From contig CAVUHL010000003.1 of the NCBI GenBank assembly GCA_963741305.1, positions 5,952,001 to 6,016,000 of the forward strand: a stretch of 64,000 nucleotides of DNA, read 5' to 3'. Numbering within the stretch: position 1 is the stretch's first letter; every line of letters starts with the position of its first letter. Both the position numbers and the translations under genes were made by a program. The stretch comes from DATMER01 sp963741305. GTDB lineage: Bacteria > Acidobacteriota > Thermoanaerobaculia > Multivoradales > UBA5704. Positions 35,001 through 42,494 of the stretch are shown in pieces. A model generated the notes under the pieces. It worked only from the letters and a program-made list of their open reading frames with translations, was not told the DNA's origin and ran no database searches.

Positions 35001-36256
35001 TCGTCGTGCCAGGCAGAGAGGAGACGGCGGCAGATCAGGTCGTAGATGCTCCGCTCGTCGGGAGTCATCGACGCTCCCTCGGGCGAGGTCGTCGTGGGGA
35101 TGATCGCGTGGTGGTCGGTGACCTTGGCGTCATCCACGAAACGGCGGCTGAGGGGGCGCTCTCCCGTGCCGGGGGCAAACAACTCGCGGTACGGTCCCTC
35201 AATGACCTTGACGATCTCCCCCAGGGTTTCAGCCACGTCCTGCGAGAGATGGCGGCTGTCCGTGCGGGGGTAGCTGATGAGCTTCTTCTGCTCGTAGAGC
35301 GACTGGGCGAGGCCGAGCGTCTTCTGGGCGCTGAAGCCGAAGAGCCGGTTGGCGTGGCGCTGCAACTCGGTCAGGTCGTAGAGGAGCGGCGGCCCCATCC
35401 GCTTCGTCTCGGAGCGGACGGACTCGACCTCTGCCCGGCCCGTCCGGGCCCTCTGGACGATGCGCGCCGCCTCCTCGAACTCCTTGCCGGGAAGGGCCTT
35501 GTCCGCCCTGAGGCGCTTGGCCTCGGGCGTAGGATCGTTGCCTTTGAACCACGTCCCCCGGTAGGAAATCCCTGGAGCGGACGAGAAGATGGCGACGACT
35601 TCCAGGTAGTCCTCGGGCACAAAGGCGCGAATGGCCAGCTCGCGCTCGACGACCATGGCGAGGGTCGGGGTCTGGACCCGGCCGATCGACAGGTTCTCGT
35701 CGAAATCGAGGGTGTATGCCCGGGAGAGGTTCATGCCCACGAGCCAGTCGGCGCGGCTGCGTCCCCGGGCGGCGTCGGCCAGCGGGTCGAAGTCGCGGCC
35801 GTCGCGCAGCTTGGCGAAGCCCTTGCGGATGGCGTCGGGGGTGAGCGACGAGATCCAGAGGCGCGAGAACGGCTTGCGGCAGCCTGCGGCCTCATAGATG
35901 TAGCGGAAGATGAGCTCCCCCTCGCGGCCCGCATCCGTGGCGCACACCACCCGCTCGACGTTCGGGGAGTTGAGGATCTTCCGGACGACCTCGAACTGCT
36001 CGCTCGTGTCCTTGGAGACGACCAGCGGCCATTCCGAGGGGAGCATGGGGAGATGTCCGCGGCTCCAACGGCGCCACTCGGGCCGGATGTCCCCTGGCTC
36101 GGCGAGGGCGACAAGGTGGCCGATCGCCCAGGTGACCGTATAGCCGTTGCCGTAGAGGAAGCCATTGCCGCGCTGCCCCGCGCCCAGGATCTTGGCAAGG
36201 TCCCGGGCGACGGAGGGCTTTTCGGCGAGGACGGCTATGGTGCGATCGGCGGACAT
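32036..36256 (-). CDS. Topoisomerase III-RecQ helicase fusion protein
   Basis: 1406 residues combining two normally separate enzymes. Residues 1-620 are a type IA topoisomerase III: Toprim (VLAEKPSVARDLAKILG, ATDAGREGELIF), SRADWLVGMNLSRAYT, IGRVQTPTLAMVV, and catalytic Tyr329 in LISYPRTDSRH. Residues about 624-706 are a low-complexity linker translated from a palindromic repeat element (34140-34387). Residues about 710-1406 are RecQ: Walker A MPTGAGKS (about 749), VDEAHCISQWGHDFRPEY (about 848), GRAGRDG, the zinc-binding Cys cluster CGVCDVC, and a C-terminal HRDC domain (NVPGIGPTIVQKYG). Topoisomerase III and RecQ cooperate to resolve recombination intermediates; here they would be physically joined. 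Confidence 0.93.
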   Translation of the reverse strand: MSADRTIAVLAEKPSVARDLAKILGAGQRGNGFLYGNGYTVTWAIGHLVALAEPGDIRPEWRRWSRGHLPMLPSEWPLVVSKDTSEQFEVVRKILNSPNVERVVCATDAGREGELIFRYIYEAAGCRKPFSRLWISSLTPDAIRKGFAKLRDGRDFDPLADAARGRSRADWLVGMNLSRAYTLDFDENLSIGRVQTPTLAMVVERELAIRAFVPEDYLEVVAIFSSAPGISYRGTWFKGNDPTPEAKRLRADKALPGKEFEEAARIVQRARTGRAEVESVRSETKRMGPPLLYDLTELQRHANRLFGFSAQKTLGLAQSLYEQKKLISYPRTDSRHLSQDVAETLGEIVKVIEGPYRELFAPGTGERPLSRRFVDDAKVTDHHAIIPTTTSPEGASMTPDERSIYDLICRRLLSAWHDDHVWSVTTVITAISTPPRSGIGDPFLDRYHSTGTMVEKMGWKVLDLDRKKEKEKKEEDDEAQDLPALTTGQPQEVLDAKAVAKQTRPPKRFTEGTLLTAMETAGKTLDDKELSDAMKESGLGTPATRAEMIETLLRREYIERQGKTLVATDKGIRLIQVVHPHVKSPAMTGKWEAELKRIQRGEGELGSFLREIEGYVREVVGGAPEALTPRPPLPVRPSTPAPGEGETYWQSPPSSALPPTREGASPSPTFGSPTKSANPSPASLPLSRGGSAWVERERGPGGEGSGGNGTPRSQDLPTLLKDTFRLPSFRPYQEAVCRAVTEGKDVLLVMPTGAGKSLCYQLPGLARGGTTLVVSPLIALMEDQVAKLRELGLRAERIHSGRDRASSRQVCLDYLAGRLDFLFIAPERLAVTGFPEMLAKRKPALIAVDEAHCISQWGHDFRPEYRMLGQRLPLLRPAPVIGLTATATPVVQDDIAAQLGLQSQGRFIHGFRRTNIAVEVAEMPPSQRRDAVRRILADPERRPAIVYAPSRKEADALGAELRQDYSAAAYHAGMNGADRDRVQSGFLSGKLEVIVATIAFGMGVDKANVRTVIHTGLPSSLEGYYQEIGRAGRDGKPSRALLLYSWADRRSHEFFHSRDYPDSSVLRQIFKTLTAEPQSSDKVRKRVGMDEEPFEKALEKLWIHGGALVDADSNASRGADGWERPYLAQRDHKLAQLDQMVRCADAHGCRMLHLVQHFGDQEDSGQPCGVCDVCDPEACLVRRFRLPDPAEARILSEVLHALRRRDGQSSGQLFREISAEDGLPDGFDRKAFERLLGGLSRSGLVRLSEDEFEKDGKVIRFQRAALTVEGIRTSPDAAELALFVQLLEDAPASKPKRRERKKLDLLSPIKALRERRKGRVQELLPGAEELVDEPLPALVDALKAWRRAEAQRRRVPAFRILTDRALTALAVVRPGDEVDLLNVPGIGPTIVQKYGREILGILEKGG
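34140..34387. repeat. Palindromic REP-like element inside the topoisomerase-RecQ gene
   Basis: The outer arms CCCTCACCCCCCGGCCCCC (34147-34165) and its inverse (34363-34380), and inner arms around CCCCGGGAGAGGGGGAGAC (34191-34209) and its inverse, form nested inverted repeats. The word family is the same as at 4675-4808. In the coding frame it gives EALTPRPPLP ... ERERGPGGEG, so it is an in-frame insertion that became the inter-domain linker. Confidence 0.85.
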
Positions 36257-36278
36257 GGGCTGGCGGTCGATTTTACCT

Positions 36279-37823
36279 TCAATCGGCGTCCGCGTGCCCC
36301 GCTTTCGCTCCCGTGTGCGTGCCGCCGTCGATCACCGGCACGCCGTTGACCAGGACGTAAGAAAATCCCGCCGCAAAGGCGTGAGGCTTCTCGAAGGTGG
36401 CGGCATCGCCTACTTTGAGGGGATCGAAGAGGACCAGGTCCGCCGCGTAACCCTCCTTCACCAGGCCACGGCCGGGCAGTTTGAAATGAGTTGCGGGAAG
36501 CGAGGTCATCTTGCGGATGGCTTCCTCCAGCGGGATGGCTTTCTTCTCCCGGACGTAGAGGCCGAGGACCCGGGCGTTGTTGCCATAGGCACGCGGGTGG
36601 GTGGCGTCCTTTCCAAAGACGGGGAGGGCGCCGTCCGAGGCGATAGAAACTTGAGGGTGCCTGAGGATCGTAGCGACATCGTCCTCGGACATCAGGTGAT
36701 AGACCATGCCTGCGCCACCCGCGCGGAGCATCTCGCGCGCGGCTTCGAACTGCGCGTCGGCCGAGCCGTTCCCCTTGAGACGGACTGCAACCTCTTTCAA
36801 GGAAAGTCCCTGAAGCGAGGGATCGGGCGGGTAGGAAGCGACAACTGCAAACGAGAGATCCTGGAAGCCGCGGGCCGCGAGAAGCTCCTTCATGCCGTCC
36901 TTGACCTTCGCCCACGTGGCCGGATCATCCAGCCGCTTGCGGACCTCCTCCTGTCCTCCTTCGAGCACCCAATCGGGGAAGCGGATCGAAAGAGTTGAGG
37001 CGGCCGCGGTGTAGGCATACTGATCTGCCCGGACGTCCACGCCGCGCGAACGGGCGCTGTCGATCAAAGAGAGGGCCTTGGCGCTCATCCCCCAGTTGCG
37101 CGGGCTGTCGATCTTGAGATGGGAAATCTCGACCCGGCAGCCGGCCGATGCCCCGACCGCGATCGTTTCGGCCACGGACTTCTCGATCTCCGTCCCCTCG
37201 TTCCGCATGTGGGAGGCGTAGAGGCCGCCCGCCGCGCAGGCGACGCGGGCAAGCTCGGTGATCTCGGATGGATCGGCCCAGGTCCCAGGAGTGTACTGGA
37301 GGCCGGTCGAGAACCCGACAGCTCCGTCCTTCATCCCCTGGGCGACGAGCGCCTTCATCTTGTCCATCTCGACAGGCGTAGGAGCGCGGCGTTCTTCCCC
37401 CATCACCGCTTCCCGGACCGTGTTGTGACCGATCAGAGTTGCGTAGTTGATCGAGGGTCCCGTCTGCCGGATTGCGGAAAGGGCCTTGCCGATCTCCAGC
37501 GCCGAAGAACCGCAATTGCCGGCGACGACCGTGGTGACCCCCATGCGGAGATAGTTCTCTGCCCGGGGATTCTCCGCTAGTTCGTCTGCGTGGGTGTGGA
37601 CGTCGATGAATCCCGGGGCTACGACGAGACCGGTGGCGTCGATCACCCGCTTTGCCTTGGCTTCTGAAAGGTTCCCGACCTTCACCACCTTGCCATCCTG
37701 GATGGCCACGTTGGCCTGGAAACCTGGCGCGCCGGAGCCGTCGATGACGGTGCCGCCCCGGATCAAAAGGTCGTATTCGGGAGCTAGGAGAGAAATGAGA
37801 AAAAGCAGGGGGAGCATCGTCAA
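36279..37823 (-). CDS. N-acyl-D-amino-acid deacylase / D-aminoacylase family amidohydrolase
   Basis: 514 residues of the amidohydrolase superfamily, D-aminoacylase branch: GGTVIDGSGAPGFQANVAI, PGFIDVHTHAD (metal HxH), the metal-bridging Cys in VAGNCGSS, SHMRNEG, VEISHLK and ASDGALP. An N-terminal hydrophobic stretch (LPLLFLISLLAP) suggests export. TTG 37823 is favoured because AGGAGG is 7 bases upstream and its TTGA overlaps the toxin stop; ATG 37817 is the alternative. Likely cleaves N-acylated D-amino acids or related peptides. It directly follows a toxin-antitoxin pair, probably by chance. Confidence 0.88.
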   Translation of the reverse strand: MTMLPLLFLISLLAPEYDLLIRGGTVIDGSGAPGFQANVAIQDGKVVKVGNLSEAKAKRVIDATGLVVAPGFIDVHTHADELAENPRAENYLRMGVTTVVAGNCGSSALEIGKALSAIRQTGPSINYATLIGHNTVREAVMGEERRAPTPVEMDKMKALVAQGMKDGAVGFSTGLQYTPGTWADPSEITELARVACAAGGLYASHMRNEGTEIEKSVAETIAVGASAGCRVEISHLKIDSPRNWGMSAKALSLIDSARSRGVDVRADQYAYTAAASTLSIRFPDWVLEGGQEEVRKRLDDPATWAKVKDGMKELLAARGFQDLSFAVVASYPPDPSLQGLSLKEVAVRLKGNGSADAQFEAAREMLRAGGAGMVYHLMSEDDVATILRHPQVSIASDGALPVFGKDATHPRAYGNNARVLGLYVREKKAIPLEEAIRKMTSLPATHFKLPGRGLVKEGYAADLVLFDPLKVGDAATFEKPHAFAAGFSYVLVNGVPVIDGGTHTGAKAGHADAD

Positions 37824-38080
37824 CGATACACCTCCTTGCGATCGCTAACTCGGACGACCTCGACGATCAACTCTCGGTCCTGAATGGTATAGACGATTCG
37901 ATACCGCCCCTGGCGGACTCGATAGCTATCCTGACCTGAGAGCTTGCGACAGCCGGGTGGCCGCGGATTTTCCGAGAGATAGTGGATCCGATCCAGGACC
38001 CGCTGCCTCTCTTTTTTGAGGGAAATGGACTCGATCTCTCTAACGACAGACGGCTTGAGTAAGACGCTATATCTTCCCAC
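37820..38080 (-). CDS. RelE/ParE-family toxin
   Basis: 86 residues: YSVLLKPSVVREIESI, PPGCRKLSGQDSYRVRQGRYRIVYTIQDRELIVEVVRVSDRKEVYR. This is the standard RelE/ParE toxin core, with the basic C-terminus expected of mRNA-cleaving members. The GTG start lies inside the antitoxin gene (14-base overlap), consistent with coupled translation. Confidence 0.9.
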   Translation of the reverse strand: MGRYSVLLKPSVVREIESISLKKERQRVLDRIHYLSENPRPPGCRKLSGQDSYRVRQGRYRIVYTIQDRELIVEVVRVSDRKEVYR

Positions 38081-38300
38081 GCCGCTTCAGATCCCGCACG
38101 ACTTCCTCAAAAGGGATGCCTCTCTCACCAGCACGCTCCTGGATCGCTGCGAGGTCTTCTGCCTCCTCCTCAAGATCCTCACGGATGGCTTCCTTGATCA
38201 GCGCTGAAATGGTCTGATCCGTGGCTGCTGCCTTCCTTCGAAGAGCTTGATGAAGCTCGGGCTCTAGATAGACGGTGGCTCGCTTCAGTGCAACTCCCAT
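38067..38300 (-). CDS. Ribbon-helix-helix antitoxin
   Basis: 77 residues. The N-terminal RHH motif (KRATVYLEPELHQALRRKA, ISALIKEAIRE) binds DNA, and the acidic C-terminus (EEEAEDLAAIQERAGERG, PFEEVVRDLKRRGKI) probably neutralises the RelE-type toxin. ATG 38300 is used; the upstream extension overlaps the ABC transporter's 3' end in another frame and looks non-coding. It is the first gene of the pair. Confidence 0.88.
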   Translation of the reverse strand: MGVALKRATVYLEPELHQALRRKAAATDQTISALIKEAIREDLEEEAEDLAAIQERAGERGIPFEEVVRDLKRRGKI

Positions 38301-38331
38301 AATGGCAGGGTAGCCATCCAGCCGGGGCACG

Positions 38332-40164
38332 TCAAGCACGAGAAACCGTCTCCCCCAGCTCACCCGACTGGATATGCCACAAATCCGCGTACGTCCCGCC
38401 GCGGGCGAGGAGGTCGTCGTGGTGGCCCTCCTCGGCGACCTTGCCGTCGCGGAGGACGAGGATGCGGTCGGCATGGCGGATCGTGGAGAGACGGTGAGCG
38501 ATCACCAGCGCGGTGCGGCCGGCGGTAATCGTGCGCAGGCTCTGCTGGATGGCGCGCTCGGTCTCGGTGTCCACGGAGCTGGTGGCCTCGTCGAGGATCA
38601 AGATGGGCGCGTCCTTGAGGATGGCCCTTGCGATCGAGAGGCGCTGGCGTTGGCCTCCGGAGAGCTTCACCCCGCGTTCTCCTACCAGCGTGTCGTAGCC
38701 CTGCGGCAGCGTGACCACGAAGTCGTGGAGCTGGGCGAGCTGCGCGGCCCGGATGACCTCTTCGAGGGGCGCGTCCGGAGTGACGTAGGCGATGTTCTCC
38801 CGGATCGTGCCGTGGAAGAGGTAGACGTCCTGGCTCACCAGGGCAATGTTGCGCCGCAAATCGGACGGGGAAAGGTCGCGCACGTCATGGCCGTCCAGCC
38901 GCACGGCTCCGCCGGTCACGTCGTAGAAGCGCAGGAGGAGCTTGATCACCGTCGACTTGCCCGCTCCCGTGGGTCCGGCGACCCCCAGGGTCTCTCCGGG
39001 CGCGATGCGGAAGCTCAGCTCGTCGAGCACGGGCATGTCCCCCTGCCGGCTCGGGTAGCGGAACTCGACCCGGTCGAAGATGACCTCGCCGCGTGCCCGG
39101 GGCAGGCGTTCGGGATCCTCGCGCTCCACGATCGTCGGCGGCGTCTCCAGCAGGCCGAACGTCCGGCGGGCGCTCGCCTTGGCGCGCTGGTACTCGTCGA
39201 GAGTGGTGCCCAGACGGGTGAGGGGCCAGAGCAGGCGCTCGGTCATCATGGCGAAAAGGACCAGCTCGCCCACGGTGAGGATCCGCCCCTGGAGCACCCA
39301 GTAGCTCCCTACCAGGAGCACCCCGGCGAAGCCAACGACAATGGCCATCCGGATCACCGGCACGTAGAGCGCCGAGAGCCGGATCGCCCCGAAGTTGGCC
39401 TGCCGGTACTCCTGGGAAACCCGGCGGACACGCTCGGTCTCGAAGGGCTCGGCGGTGAAGCTCTTGATGACCTGGATGCCGGCAATGTTGTTCTCCAGCC
39501 GGCTCGCCAGCCCGCCGACGCCTTCGCGGATGCGGCTGTAGCGCGGCGCGATCCGGCGCTGATAGTAGACGCTTCCCCAGAGGATGAGCGGGATCGGCGC
39601 CATGCCCACCAGCGAGAGCTGCCAGGAGGTGGAGAACATGATGACGCCGGCGAAGAAGAAGAGCACGACGATCTGGAGCAGCTCGTTGAAGCCGGTGTTC
39701 AAGAACCGCTCGAGCTGGTTCACGTCGTCGTTGAGCATGGAGAGGATCTCGCCGAGCCGGTGCTCTTCGAAAAACGAGACCTCCCGCGACTGGATGCGGT
39801 TGTAGGCGTCCATGCGCAGATCGTGCTGGACGAGCTGGGCGAGGCCCATGAACCCGGCCTGATAGAGCCATTGAAAGAAGCTCTCGAAGAAGAAGATGGC
39901 GATAGCGAGCCCGGAGAGGACCACGGCCATGCTCCAGGGGTCGGAGGTGCCGGCCAGGGAGGCAATCCATCCCGGCGGCGAGCCGCGCAGGGAGTCGATG
40001 ACCCAGCCGACCAGGAGTGGTGGCATCAGGTCGAGGATCTTGTTGAGGACGCTCGACCCGCTCGCCCAGATCAGCCGTCCCTGGTAGGCGCGCAGGTAGC
40101 CGAAGAGCCGCTGCATCGGGCGGCTCGATTCAGGGAGGCGGGAGGCGGGTGCGACGGCTTCCAT
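38332..40164 (-). CDS. ABC exporter with fused permease and ATPase domains
   Basis: 610 residues of the MsbA/LmrA-type half-transporter class. The N-terminal six-helix permease domain (about residues 30-325) is followed by an ATPase domain with Walker A GPTGAGKSTVIKLL, Q-loop in ALVSQDVYLFHG, signature LSGGQRQRLSIARA, Walker B ILILDEATSSVD and the switch His in VIAHRLSTI. It would work as a homodimer unless a partner lies elsewhere. Substrate unknown (lipid or drug). Its upstream region is occupied by tandem array C, starting about 18 bases from the ATG. Confidence 0.93.
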   Translation of the reverse strand: MEAVAPASRLPESSRPMQRLFGYLRAYQGRLIWASGSSVLNKILDLMPPLLVGWVIDSLRGSPPGWIASLAGTSDPWSMAVVLSGLAIAIFFFESFFQWLYQAGFMGLAQLVQHDLRMDAYNRIQSREVSFFEEHRLGEILSMLNDDVNQLERFLNTGFNELLQIVVLFFFAGVIMFSTSWQLSLVGMAPIPLILWGSVYYQRRIAPRYSRIREGVGGLASRLENNIAGIQVIKSFTAEPFETERVRRVSQEYRQANFGAIRLSALYVPVIRMAIVVGFAGVLLVGSYWVLQGRILTVGELVLFAMMTERLLWPLTRLGTTLDEYQRAKASARRTFGLLETPPTIVEREDPERLPRARGEVIFDRVEFRYPSRQGDMPVLDELSFRIAPGETLGVAGPTGAGKSTVIKLLLRFYDVTGGAVRLDGHDVRDLSPSDLRRNIALVSQDVYLFHGTIRENIAYVTPDAPLEEVIRAAQLAQLHDFVVTLPQGYDTLVGERGVKLSGGQRQRLSIARAILKDAPILILDEATSSVDTETERAIQQSLRTITAGRTALVIAHRLSTIRHADRILVLRDGKVAEEGHHDDLLARGGTYADLWHIQSGELGETVSRA

Positions 40165-40181
40165 GCTCGAAGTCTATGCCG

Positions 40182-40418
40182 GGGAGCTCGCTTCCCCGCG
40201 GGAGGAACGTCACTTTCCTGCCCGGGTAAGTCACTTACCTGGGCTGGGAAGTGACTTACCTGGGGTCCGTAAGTCATTTCCCAGGGCAGGTAAGTCAGTT
40301 ACCAGGGCCCGGAAGTCACTTCCCTGCCTCCCGTAAGTCATTTACCTGGGCTGGTAAGTCACTTCCCTGGGTCGGGTCACTGACTTCCGGAGGCTCGGAA
40401 GCAGCTTACCAACCTCCC
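40182..40418. repeat. Degenerate 21-bp tandem array C (about 11 units, TAAGTCACTTA dyads)
   Basis: Units of 20-22 bases with consensus near GTAAGTCACTTACCTGGG plus about 3 variable bases start at 40206, 40226, 40248, 40269, 40290, 40311, 40333, 40354, 40375 and 40397; a weaker unit lies at 40182. The dyad GTAAGT-C-ACTTAC recurs in each good unit. The final unit contains the stop codon (40406-40408) and last three or four codons of the HEVGGH protein. The array fills the gap up to the ABC transporter start. It has no coding potential. Confidence 0.88.
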
Positions 40419-41638
40419 GTCACTCCGAATCCCATGTAGATGCCGTCCTCAATGGGCAGTCCGGGGAGGAAGCCTTCCGACTTGGAGCCGACCTTGGCGG
40501 AGAGGCCCCAGCGATCCGAGAGGAGGGCGTCTACTTCGGCGGTGGCGTTCCAGCCGTTCCCCTCGTAGAGGCCTTCGGGCGCTTCCGGCTCATCCCAGAG
40601 GTCGGCGGAGAGACCCAAGCCAATCCGTCCCAGCCGCAGGCCGTGCACTCCGGCGCCGAGGCCGAAGGTCCGGTCCACCGAGGAGTCGAGGTCGCGCACG
40701 TAGACTGTGAAGGTCCCCTGGCTCGTGGCAGCGTGGAGGTCCAGAAAGCGGGAGACCGACTGCGGACCGAGCGCGCCGCGCGTGCCCAGCGAAAGCCCGA
40801 CGCTCCCAAACTGCAGCATGGGAGCGCGGACCCGGTCCTCTCCCCCAAGGACGTGATCCCGGAAGTAGGCGAAGAGCGCGGCGAACAGGGAGGGGTCGAG
40901 GAGGTTCCAGGCCGCGGTCGTGCGGGCATCGTTCCAGTTGTCCTTCAGGAGAGGATCCGCGAGGTCGATCGGGTAGATGTTGTTCCAGACGTCGGCGGCC
41001 GAGGCGCCCTGGCGCTGGCCTTGGCGGCCGATCAGGTAGATGACGACGTCGTTGCCGCTCCTGGACTCGTCGATGAAGTCGCCCTCGTCGTCTCCGGGGA
41101 GGGGGCGCGGAGCCCCGGCGATGTAGAGGGTGAGGTCGAGCTTGGCCATGAGGGCCAGCGGGATCTTGGCGCCGTCCGCGCCTTCGGGACGGAGGAGATC
41201 GAGGAAGACCCGGCGGGCGAGGACCTGATCGGCCTCGGTGCCGCCGCTCGCGAGGAGCAGCAGCTCTTCGTTGGTCCGCGGCGCCCGCTCCGTGTTGGTG
41301 TAACCCGAGAAGTCGATCCCGAAGCCGTAGCTCGGGCCGAGGCCGAACTCCCGTCCCCGGCCCCCGTGCCCGCCCACCTCGTGCTGGACGAGCAGGATCG
41401 CGGCTGCCACGGGGAACTCCCAGGCGGGAGCCAACCCGGGATGACGGTCGCCGATGCCGCGGATCGAGCCGAAGGCGCGGCTGAGCCCGCTCTGGAGCGA
41501 GGTCAGCGTGCGGCCGCCGAAGTCCATGGCGGGCTCGGTCTCGTAGCCCAGGAAGTAGGGGTCGTGGTCGGAAGTTTGGGCGACGGAGGGAAGGACAACA
41601 AGGACAGAGAGGACGGCAAAGACGACAAGGACTCTCAT
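40406..41638 (-). CDS. Secreted protein with an HEVGGH motif
   Basis: 410 residues with a signal peptide (VLVVFAVLSVLVVLPSVAQ). Residues about 85-95 read LVQHEVGGHGGRGRE, reminiscent of zinc-metallopeptidase HExxH motifs and followed by a membrane-like or beta-barrel-like C-terminal half (GLGAGVHGLRLGRIGLGLSADLW, GLSAKVGSK). A secreted or outer-membrane protein is likely; peptidase activity is only suggested. I do not recognise the family. The signal-peptide coding region is built of AAGGACA-like words on the plus strand. Its last codons lie inside tandem array C. Confidence 0.7.
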   Translation of the reverse strand: MRVLVVFAVLSVLVVLPSVAQTSDHDPYFLGYETEPAMDFGGRTLTSLQSGLSRAFGSIRGIGDRHPGLAPAWEFPVAAAILLVQHEVGGHGGRGREFGLGPSYGFGIDFSGYTNTERAPRTNEELLLLASGGTEADQVLARRVFLDLLRPEGADGAKIPLALMAKLDLTLYIAGAPRPLPGDDEGDFIDESRSGNDVVIYLIGRQGQRQGASAADVWNNIYPIDLADPLLKDNWNDARTTAAWNLLDPSLFAALFAYFRDHVLGGEDRVRAPMLQFGSVGLSLGTRGALGPQSVSRFLDLHAATSQGTFTVYVRDLDSSVDRTFGLGAGVHGLRLGRIGLGLSADLWDEPEAPEGLYEGNGWNATAEVDALLSDRWGLSAKVGSKSEGFLPGLPIEDGIYMGFGVTGGW

Positions 41639-41732
41639 CTCTCGAAGACTACAACAGCCCGGGTAGATGCTTCCGGAGCGGCACGGGGTTCCCGGAATGC
41701 ACGCCTTCGGCTGCCTGCTATATCATCCGCCC

Positions 41733-42494
41733 ATGCCTATCACCGTCGCCACTTGGAACGTCAACGGCATCCGCGCCCGGGAGGCGCAGTTCCTGGAATG
41801 GGTCGGGCGCGACCGGCCCGATGTGATCTGCCTGCAGGAGATCAAGGCGTCTCCGGACAAGCTCTCCGAGACCGTTTGCAGCCTGGAAGGGTACTGGTGC
41901 TACTGGCACGGTGCGGGCGGCTACTCGGGTGTCGGGCTCAACCTGCGGCGCGACACGTTCCCGGAGGAGCCCCGGTACAGCCATCCTTCTTTCGACCTCG
42001 AGAACCGCATCGTTACGGCGGAGGCCGGAGGGGTGACCTTTGCCTCGGTCTACGTGCCCAACGGGGGCAAGGACTATGAGGCCAAGCTTCGATTCCTGGA
42101 TGCCATGCGGGATTACGCCGCCGGGTTGGAGTCCGAGGGCCGGCGGCTCGTCCTGTCCGGCGACCTCAACGTCGCCTTGACCGACCGCGATGTCCATCCC
42201 AAGGAGCGCAAGCCGGGGATCATCGGCCAGCGGGCTGAGGAGCGGGACCTGTTGGCGCGAGTGATTGCCCGCGGGATGGTCGACGTCGGCCGCACCCTCG
42301 ATCCGGACAACGACAACCTGTTCACCTGGTGGGCTCCCTGGCGCAACATGAAGCAGCGCAACATCGGGTGGCGGATCGACTACATCCTCGCCAGCCTCCC
42401 CCTCGCCGAGCGCGCCACGGCTTCACGGGTGCTCGCCGATGTCGGGACCAGCGATCACGCCCCCGTCGTGGCAACCTTCGAGCTGCCCACCTGA
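41733..42494 (+). CDS. xth: Exodeoxyribonuclease III
   Basis: 253 residues of the ExoIII/AP-endonuclease family: TWNVNGIRAREAQFL, ICLQEIKAS (metal Glu), SGDLNVALTDRDVHP, and SDHAPVVA (catalytic His). It repairs abasic sites and trims 3' ends. ATG 41733 is preferred because the family begins at the first beta-strand; an upstream in-frame ATG at 41667 lacks coding character. Its 3' end overlaps the convergent GGDEF gene by about 40 bases. Confidence 0.93.
   Translation: MPITVATWNVNGIRAREAQFLEWVGRDRPDVICLQEIKASPDKLSETVCSLEGYWCYWHGAGGYSGVGLNLRRDTFPEEPRYSHPSFDLENRIVTAEAGGVTFASVYVPNGGKDYEAKLRFLDAMRDYAAGLESEGRRLVLSGDLNVALTDRDVHPKERKPGIIGQRAEERDLLARVIARGMVDVGRTLDPDNDNLFTWWAPWRNMKQRNIGWRIDYILASLPLAERATASRVLADVGTSDHAPVVATFELPT

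Noticed and set aside
40206..40418. Binding-site cluster for a known regulator
   Set aside because: Spacing and dyads fit, but the sequence does not match a site I can name, and the neighbouring arrays have different words.
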